Made by a program: the position numbers and the translations under genes. This document shows, piece by piece, positions 5,591 to 10,760 of a stretch of DNA of 10,760 nt. The notes beneath the pieces were generated by a model. That model saw only the letters and a program-made list of their open reading frames with translations. It did not search any database and was not told the DNA's origin. The DNA is taken from contig CAKTBC010000062.1 in assembly GCA_934533005.1 (NCBI GenBank), positions 1 through 10,760 of the forward strand, written 5' to 3'. This stretch comes from an uncultured Oscillospiraceae bacterium. GTDB lineage: Bacteria; Bacillota; Clostridia; Oscillospirales; Oscillospiraceae. Positions within the stretch are counted from its first letter, which is position 1. Every line of letters starts with the position of its first letter.

Positions 5591-7144
5591 ATGGATACCG
5601 GACATCAGTCTTTAGGGACGGAGCGCGTCGGCAAGCTCATGCGGCAGTACGCCGTCCCCTGCATCATCTCGCTGTTGGTAGGTGCGCTCTATAACATCGT
5701 TGACCAGATCTTCATTGCGAACACCAGCTATCTCGGCTCTTACGGCAACGCGGCCAACACCGTTGTTTTCCCGCTGACCGTGGTAGCGCTGGCCATTGCC
5801 GTCATGGTGGGTGACGGTTGCTGCGCCTTTGTCAGTATGGCGCTCGGCAGACAGGAGATGGAGAAAGCAAAGCGCAGCGTTGGCAATGCGGTTGTGCTGA
5901 CCATTGCCAGCAGTCTTATTTTATCGGCAGTCTATCTCATTTTCGCGGACAGCATCATCGCCATGTTCGGCGGCACTGTCAACGAAGAGACTTTCCATCA
6001 CTCACAGGAGTATTTCTTCTATATCACGCTGGGGATCCCGTTCTATATGTTTGGCCAGGCCATGAACCCTATCATTCGTGCGGACGGAAGCCCCAAATTT
6101 GCCATGATCTCCACGCTGGCGGGTGCTGTGATCAACATCATTCTTGATCCCCTCTTCATCTTTATCTTCCAATGGGGCATGATGGGCGCGGCTGTTGCCA
6201 CGGTCATCGGTCAGGCAGCAACAGCGGGCCTTGCGGTGTGGTACTTGCTGAACATGAAGATCATCCGGCCCGCATCCGGCGATTATGCCCTGCGGAGAAG
6301 TGTCTGCGCCCGGATGCTGACGCTGGGCATCACCAGTTTCCTTTCGCAGATCAGTCTGGTGGCAGCGATGGCGGCCGTCAACAATATGCTTCGCAAATAT
6401 GGGGCGATGGACGCTGTGTTTGGCCTGGAACAATACGCGCACATCCCGATGGCTGTGGTCGGCATCGTGATGAAGTTCTTCCAGATCGTCTTTTCCATCG
6501 TAGTCGGCATGGTGGCAGGCTGTATCCCCATTGTGGGTTATAATATGGGCGCAGAGAAGAAGCCGCGCGTCCGGGAGCTGTTCACCCGGCTGCTGATCGC
6601 GGAAGCTCTGGTGGGCGCCGCGGCGCTTGTGTTGGCAGAGGGCTTCCCCCGGCAGCTCATTGCCATTTTCGGCGCGGCCAACGAGAGCAGCTACTATACG
6701 GACTTTGCGGTCAAAGCGTTCCGCATCTATCTCTGCATGATGGTGCTGGCCTGCGTCAACAAGGCGTGCTTCATTTTTTTGCAGGCCATCGGCAAGGCGC
6801 TCTCGTCCACGCTGCTGTCCATGTCCCGTGAGGTGGTGTTCGGCGTGGGCTTTGCTTTGCTTCTGCCGGTGTTCTTCGGTCTGGACGGCGTGCTGTATTC
6901 CATGCCGGTTTCGGATATCCTGACCTTTATGATCTCGGCGGTCATTATTGTGAAAACCTATCGGGAATTTCATGCAGAAAGCGGGTGTAAATCGGCGCGG
7001 CAGTGTGGTACAATGGACATATCGAAACGAAACGGAGAACACTATGACGAGGATACTCTTTGTCTGTCTGGGCAACATCTGCCGCAGCCCAATGGCGGAA
7101 TATGTGATGAAGGATCTTGTATCAAAGGCCGGAGTCGCGGATGA
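5591..7144 (+). CDS. MATE-family multidrug/cation efflux transporter with an abnormal C-terminal extension
   Basis: The first ~460 residues match a normal MATE transporter: two MatE halves, about 12 membrane helices, and typical family text such as GALYNIVDQIFIAN, IILDPLFIFIFQWG and GCIPIVGYNMGAEK. Such proteins export drugs or metabolites by Na+ or H+ antiport. The start is taken at 5591 (MDTGHQS) because AAAGGTG precedes it and homologues begin there. An in-frame ATG at 5528 would add 21 non-family residues lying in the leader hairpin. After YREFHAES (about residue 464) the frame runs about 50 more residues that are only the shadow of the phosphatase gene, overlapping it by 101 bases. TAA stands in the neighbouring frame at 6988-6990, so a one-base indel may have removed the native stop. 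Third-position GC seems slightly lower than in the flanking genes, which may hint at a separate origin. Confidence 0.88.
   Translation: MDTGHQSLGTERVGKLMRQYAVPCIISLLVGALYNIVDQIFIANTSYLGSYGNAANTVVFPLTVVALAIAVMVGDGCCAFVSMALGRQEMEKAKRSVGNAVVLTIASSLILSAVYLIFADSIIAMFGGTVNEETFHHSQEYFFYITLGIPFYMFGQAMNPIIRADGSPKFAMISTLAGAVINIILDPLFIFIFQWGMMGAAVATVIGQAATAGLAVWYLLNMKIIRPASGDYALRRSVCARMLTLGITSFLSQISLVAAMAAVNNMLRKYGAMDAVFGLEQYAHIPMAVVGIVMKFFQIVFSIVVGMVAGCIPIVGYNMGAEKKPRVRELFTRLLIAEALVGAAALVLAEGFPRQLIAIFGAANESSYYTDFAVKAFRIYLCMMVLACVNKACFIFLQAIGKALSSTLLSMSREVVFGVGFALLLPVFFGLDGVLYSMPVSDILTFMISAVIIVKTYREFHAESGCKSARQCGTMDISKRNGEHYDEDTLCLSGQHLPQPNGGICDEGSCIKGRSRG
6986..7014 (+). promoter_or_regulatory. Extended -10 promoter of the phosphatase gene
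   Basis: TGGTACAAT (7006-7014) is an extended -10 of the same type as that before the NapH-like gene. TGTAAA (6986-6991) is a weak -35 at 17 bases. The start point would be near 7021, 23 bases before the phosphatase ATG. It lies inside the abnormal tail of the MATE frame, which supports that tail being originally non-coding. Confidence 0.5.
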
Positions 7145-7493
7145 GTTTTTCATTGCCTCCGCGGCAACGAGCCGCGAGGAGCTGGGAAACGGCGTCTATC
7201 CCCCGGCGCGCCGGAAGCTTGCCGAGCACGGCATTTCCTGCGCCGGCCATGCAGCGCGGCAGATCACGGCAAAAGATTATGTAAACTTTGATCTTATCAT
7301 CGGCATGGACGAAGAGAACATCCGCAATATGCGCCGCGTATTCTCCGGTGATCCGGAGGGGAAGGTCTCGCTTCTGCTCGACCACGTTGGGCGCGGCGGG
7401 AACGTTGCCGATCCATGGTACACCGGCGATTTTGAAGCGACCTGGCGCGATGTGAACGACGGCTGCCGCGCGCTGCTCCGCGAGTTGAGTTGA
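7044..7493 (+). CDS. Low-molecular-weight protein tyrosine phosphatase
   Basis: The 149-residue protein has the full signature: P-loop C-LGNIC-R-S (CX5R, Cys8 nucleophile, Arg14) right after the first strand (ILFV), followed by MAEYVM. The general-acid loop VADPWYTGDF follows in the last third, its aspartate next to Pro-Trp as in the family. It removes phosphate from phosphotyrosine, and in some family members phosphoarginine (McsB-linked) in Firmicutes; no kinase gene lies nearby to decide. A GGAG site six bases before ATG 7044 fixes this start; an upstream in-frame ATG at 6972 would add 24 unrelated residues. It lies in the plus-strand run after the MATE gene but seems to have its own promoter. 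It is cytoplasmic. Confidence 0.95.
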   Translation: MTRILFVCLGNICRSPMAEYVMKDLVSKAGVADEFFIASAATSREELGNGVYPPARRKLAEHGISCAGHAARQITAKDYVNFDLIIGMDEENIRNMRRVFSGDPEGKVSLLLDHVGRGGNVADPWYTGDFEATWRDVNDGCRALLRELS

Positions 7494-7587
7494 ATATTAT
7501 GTAAATCAATTTATGTTAATAATGTTATGGTAACCCATTATAAAACCTTTCTGCGCAACAAGAGGCAAAAAGGAGCAGTTTCGGTTC

Positions 7588-7616
7588 TTTCCATTCCCGG
7601 ATAAAGCGCATATACT
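7588..7616 (+). promoter_or_regulatory. Promoter of the GH94-mutase operon
   Basis: TTTCCA (7588-7593) and TATACT (7611-7616) are 17 bases apart, four and five of six matches to sigma-A boxes. Transcription would start near 7623. The AT-rich stretch 7494-7545 upstream could act as an UP-like region. I see no TGCAA-type LacI operator here, and no T-tailed terminator after the phosphatase. Confidence 0.5.
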
Positions 7617-7649
7617 GGTACTTGTCATAAAATACGGGAGGGGACCGCC

Positions 7650-10040
7650 ATGCAATACGGACATTTTGACAACACCCGGCGCGAATATGTCATCGACCGG
7701 GTAGACCTGCCGGTATCCTGGACAAACTACATCGGGCAAAACGACCTCTACGGCGTTTTCAACCACACCGCTGGAGGGTATCTTGTGTGCGGCTCTTCGG
7801 AGTATCACCGCGTGACCCGCTTCCGCCCCAACGGCGTGCCGATGGACGGGCCGGGACACTATATCTATCTGCGTGACGACGACACCGGCGAATACTGGAC
7901 CGTTTCCTGGCAGCCGGTCGGGCGCGACAAGGCGGCCTACTCCTGCCGCCACGGACTGGGGTATGTCCGGTATCTGAGCGACTATAACGGCATCCACGCA
8001 CAGCAGACACTGTTTGTGGCGATGGATGATCCCGTGGAGCTCTGGGACATCGCGCTGCGAAACGACAGCGGGCGCGAACGGCATCTCTCCGTGTTCTCCT
8101 ATGCCGAATTCAGCTTCCACCATGTGGCGATGGATAACCAGAATTTCCAGATGAGCCTGTACGCCGCCGGGAGCCGGTACGTTGACGGCGTTATCGAATA
8201 TGAGCTGCATTATGAAGAAAACGGCTACCAGTTTTTCACTGCGGACTTCACGCCGGACGGGTTTGACTGTCTGCGTGACAGCTTTCTCGGCCCCTACCGC
8301 ACCGAGCGCGACCCGATCGCGGTAGAGCGCGGCGCATGCTCCGGCAGCTTTGAAAACGGCGGCAACCATTGTGCCGCGCTGCATAAGCGTCTGACGCTCG
8401 CGCCGGGTGAGGAGACGAAGCTTCTCTATCTGCTCGGCGAGGGCGGATACGAGAGCGCGAAGGTGATGCGGCAGAAATATACCCGCGAGCGGGCGGACGA
8501 GGATTTTCGCCGTCTCGCAGCTTTCTGGGATAGAAAGCTCTCGGCTTTGCAGGTGGAAACGCCGAACGAGGGCATGAACACCGAGCTGAATATCTGGAAT
8601 CTCTATCAGAGCGAGATCAACGTCATGTTCTCGCGCTTCACCTCGTTCATCGAGGTCGGCGGGCGCGTCGGTCTCGGCTACCGCGACACGGCGCAGGACG
8701 CCATGACGATCCCCCATTCCGCCCCGGAAAAGTGCCGGGGGCGCATCGTGGAGCTGCTGCGCGCGCTCACGTCGCAGGGGTATGGGCTGCACCTCTTCGA
8801 GCCGCGTTGGTTTGCCCCCGAGCAGCCGAAGCCCTCGTTCCGCTCCCCCACCGTCATCCCGACGCCCGACAAGAGCCAGATTGTCCACGGGCTCAAGGAC
8901 GCCTGCGCGGACGACGCGCTCTGGCTCGTCGGCGCGGTGGTGCAGTACATCCGTGAGACCGGCGATCTTTCCTTCGTCAATGAGACCGTCACCTACGCCG
9001 ACGGCGGCGAGGGTACGGTATACGAGCACCTCTGGCACATTCTCGATTTCTCTGCGAAGCAGGTTGGGCAGAACGGCATTTGCAAGGGACTTCGCGCCGA
9101 CTGGAACGACTGTCTGAATCTCGGCGGCGGCGAGAGCGCCATGGTAAGCTTTCTCCACCATTGGGCGCTCGGCCACTTTGCCGCGCTTGCCGGCCGGCTC
9201 GGCCGCACGGAGGACGCCGCGCGCGCCCGCGCCATGGCGGCAAAGGTCAAAGAAACCTGCGAAAACGTCCTCTGGGACGGCAAATGGTACATCCGCGGCA
9301 TCACCGCCGACAACCGGAAGATCGGTACGCACTCGGACACCGAGGGCAAGGTGCACATGGAGAGCAACACCTGGGCGGTGCTCTCCGGCGTTGCCGGAAA
9401 AGAGCACGGCGAGAGCGCGATGGACAGCGTGGATGAATATCTCTACACGCCCTACGGTCTTCTCCTCAATGCGCCGAGCTTTACGAAGATCGACGATGAC
9501 ATCGGCTTTGTTACGCGCGTCTATCCGGGGCTCAAGGAAAACGGCGCGATCTTCAGCCATCCGAATCCGTGGGCGTGGTGCGCCGAGGCGATGCTCGGCC
9601 GCGGCAGCCGCGCGATGAAGTTTTACAATGCTCTCTGTCCCGCGCTGCAAAACGACAGGATCGAAGTGCGGCAGGCCGAGCCCTATACGTACTGCCAGTT
9701 TGTCATCGGGCGCGACCACACGGCCTTCGGCCGCGCGCGGCATCCGTTCATGACCGGCTCGTCCGGCTGGGCGTACTACGCCGCAACGCAGTATCTGCTC
9801 GGCGTGCGGCCGGACTTTGACGCGCTGCGCATCGATCCCTGCATCCCGGCGGACTGGAAGGAATTTACGGTGCACCGCCGCTGGCGCGGCGCGATGTACC
9901 ACATTCACGTGACAAATCCCCACGGCGTGGAAAAGGGCGTGGAGAGCATCACAATGAACGGCAAAACCGTGGCCGCTCTGCCCCGTCTCCCCGCCGGGAC
10001 GGAGTGCCGCGTGGAAGTTGTTATGAACCGAAAGGAGTAA
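7650..10040 (+). CDS. chbP: GH94 phosphorylase, closest to N,N'-diacetylchitobiose phosphorylase
   Basis: The 796-residue cytoplasmic enzyme has the GH94 layout: N-terminal beta-sandwich (about 1-280), helical linker, (alpha/alpha)6 barrel and C-terminal beta sheet. Key motifs are GLGYRDTAQDAM (341-352), SPTVIPTPDKSQIVHGLKD, and GLRADWNDCLNLGGGES with the general-acid Asp487 of the WND motif. GLKENGAIFSHPNPWAW and TGSSGWAYYA form the phosphate and sugar site. Compared from memory, it follows Vibrio chitobiose phosphorylase (DYNGIHA.QTLFV, DN.N.QMSLY.AG, CKGLRADWNDCLNLGGGES.MVSFLH.WAL) far more closely than cellobiose phosphorylases, which have a longer insert after DWNDCLNL. It would split (GlcNAc)2 with phosphate into GlcNAc-1-phosphate and GlcNAc. 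GGAGGG lies seven bases before the ATG. The mutase gene starts seven bases after its stop. The specificity call is inferred; a related disaccharide is possible. Confidence 0.85.
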   Translation: MQYGHFDNTRREYVIDRVDLPVSWTNYIGQNDLYGVFNHTAGGYLVCGSSEYHRVTRFRPNGVPMDGPGHYIYLRDDDTGEYWTVSWQPVGRDKAAYSCRHGLGYVRYLSDYNGIHAQQTLFVAMDDPVELWDIALRNDSGRERHLSVFSYAEFSFHHVAMDNQNFQMSLYAAGSRYVDGVIEYELHYEENGYQFFTADFTPDGFDCLRDSFLGPYRTERDPIAVERGACSGSFENGGNHCAALHKRLTLAPGEETKLLYLLGEGGYESAKVMRQKYTRERADEDFRRLAAFWDRKLSALQVETPNEGMNTELNIWNLYQSEINVMFSRFTSFIEVGGRVGLGYRDTAQDAMTIPHSAPEKCRGRIVELLRALTSQGYGLHLFEPRWFAPEQPKPSFRSPTVIPTPDKSQIVHGLKDACADDALWLVGAVVQYIRETGDLSFVNETVTYADGGEGTVYEHLWHILDFSAKQVGQNGICKGLRADWNDCLNLGGGESAMVSFLHHWALGHFAALAGRLGRTEDAARARAMAAKVKETCENVLWDGKWYIRGITADNRKIGTHSDTEGKVHMESNTWAVLSGVAGKEHGESAMDSVDEYLYTPYGLLLNAPSFTKIDDDIGFVTRVYPGLKENGAIFSHPNPWAWCAEAMLGRGSRAMKFYNALCPALQNDRIEVRQAEPYTYCQFVIGRDHTAFGRARHPFMTGSSGWAYYAATQYLLGVRPDFDALRIDPCIPADWKEFTVHRRWRGAMYHIHVTNPHGVEKGVESITMNGKTVAALPRLPAGTECRVEVVMNRKE

Positions 10041-10047
10041 GATACAC

Positions 10048-10760
10048 ATGGTAAAATTCGGTACCGGCGGATGGCGCGCCATCATCGCCGACGGGTTTAC
10101 GAAGGAGAACATCCGCCTGCTCACCGCGGGACTGTGCGCGCTCATGGAAAAAGAGGGCCACGCCGGAGCGGAGATCTGCGTCGGCTACGACCGGCGGTTC
10201 CTCTCCAAGGAATCGGCGCATTGGGCATGCGAAGTGCTCGCGGGCTACGGCTTCCGCCCCTACGTCATCAACCGTTCGAGCCCGACACCGCTCATCATGT
10301 TCACCGTCAAGCGCCGGAACATGCCCTACGGCATGGCCGTGACGGCGAGCCACAACCCCGCCATTTATAACGGCATCAAGGTGTTCACCGAGGGCGGGCG
10401 CGACGCCGACGCGGAAGTTACGCGCCGCATCGAGGCCGAGATCGAAAAGCTCTCCCCCGCAGACGTGAAGAGCGTGGACTACGATACCGCGCTCGCCGAG
10501 GGGAAGATCGTCGAGGATTACCCGATGAACGAGTATCTCGACAGCATTCTCTCCGCCGTGAACGTGGACGCGATCAAAAAAGCCTCGCTGCGCATCGGCT
10601 TTGACCCGATGTACGGCGTGAGCTGGTCGAGTTTGAGCATGCTGCTCACGACGTGCCGGTGCGATCTCGAGGTCATCCACGACCGCCACGACACGCTCTT
10701 CGGCGGCAAGCTGCCCGCGCCGAACGTCGATACGCTAAAGCCGCTCGCCGCGCTCGTGCT
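10048..10760 (+). CDS. Alpha-D-phosphohexomutase (phosphoglucomutase / phosphomannomutase type), cut by the window edge
   Basis: The visible 237 codons start MVKFGTGGWRAIIADGFTKE, the classic N-terminus of the family. TASHNPAIYNGIKVF carries the catalytic phosphoserine Ser101, and GFDPMYGV marks domain 2. The metal-binding DGD loop and sugar-binding domains lie beyond the window, so the sugar cannot be read. An AAAGGAG site overlaps the end of the GH94 gene, and the start is seven bases after its stop, so the two are co-transcribed. The natural job is to convert the phosphorylase product, probably GlcNAc-1-phosphate (or glucose-1-phosphate), to the 6-phosphate for catabolism. The N-terminus is of the bacterial phosphoglucomutase/phosphomannomutase group rather than GlmM (inference). 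Confidence 0.9.
   Translation, partial: MVKFGTGGWRAIIADGFTKENIRLLTAGLCALMEKEGHAGAEICVGYDRRFLSKESAHWACEVLAGYGFRPYVINRSSPTPLIMFTVKRRNMPYGMAVTASHNPAIYNGIKVFTEGGRDADAEVTRRIEAEIEKLSPADVKSVDYDTALAEGKIVEDYPMNEYLDSILSAVNVDAIKKASLRIGFDPMYGVSWSSLSMLLTTCRCDLEVIHDRHDTLFGGKLPAPNVDTLKPLAALV

Noticed and set aside
6002..7153. A 383-codon minus-strand frame opposite the MATE gene
   Set aside because: Low-complexity, His/Arg/Gln-rich shadow of membrane helices; no start site or motif.
7494..7649. Possible terminator or operator in the AT-rich gap before the GH94 gene
   Set aside because: Only a four-base ATGG/CCAT pairing is visible and no T-run follows; too weak to call.
7506..10145. An 879-codon open frame antiparallel to the GH94 gene
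   Set aside because: It is a shadow: the GH94 gene has full family motifs and a good ribosome binding site, whereas the opposite frame shows no domain, no proper start and spans non-coding borders. Long antisense frames are common in GC-rich codon use.

Overview
The window reads like a moderately GC-rich Clostridia-type Firmicute, probably an anaerobic gut member (inference). The evidence is AGGAGG-like ribosome binding sites before most genes, sigma-A and extended -10 promoters, LacI-type sugar control, and a membrane ferredoxin-type protein of the NapH kind. Nothing marks it as a phage, plasmid or insertion sequence.

Left part (1-2960, minus strand): a glucan-use operon. It runs from a LacI-family repressor to a cytoplasmic GH13 cyclomaltodextrinase/neopullulanase, which starts at TTG. 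The start of a third gene then overlaps the amylase stop as ATGA and leaves the window. Two LacI/cre-like operators lie upstream of the repressor, one over its probable promoter, suggesting autoregulation. Middle-left (3070-4211, minus strand): a small operon of cupin, carboxymuconolactone decarboxylase-like protein and a frameshifted MGMT/Atl-type alkyltransferase-like gene, ending at a strong hairpin. Just upstream (4232-4397) two short gene ends, one per strand, abut near 4340 and look like remnants of a rearrangement. A bidirectional terminator separates them from the next gene.

Middle (4455-7493): an orphan NapH/RdxA-like 4Fe-4S membrane protein on the minus strand. Divergent from it, on the plus strand, is a MATE-family efflux gene. 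Its promoter is followed almost at once by a textbook terminator hairpin, then a second hairpin sharing repeated sequence, so an attenuation leader or a small RNA is likely. The MATE frame runs about 50 codons past its natural end into a low-molecular-weight protein tyrosine phosphatase gene, which has its own promoter.

Right part (7494-10760, plus strand): a GH94 phosphorylase most like N,N'-diacetylchitobiose phosphorylase, followed 7 bases later by a hexose-phosphate mutase cut by the window edge. Together they would turn an imported beta-linked disaccharide (probably chitobiose) plus phosphate into sugar-1-phosphate, then sugar-6-phosphate, saving ATP. The left and right ends are thus two separate carbohydrate-use loci, for alpha-glucan and for beta-linked (amino)disaccharide.

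The most unusual items are the MATE leader, the lost MATE stop, the broken alkyltransferase-like gene and the back-to-back gene ends near 4340. I found no CRISPR, tRNA, rRNA or mobile element, and no convincing case for a wholly new multi-gene system.
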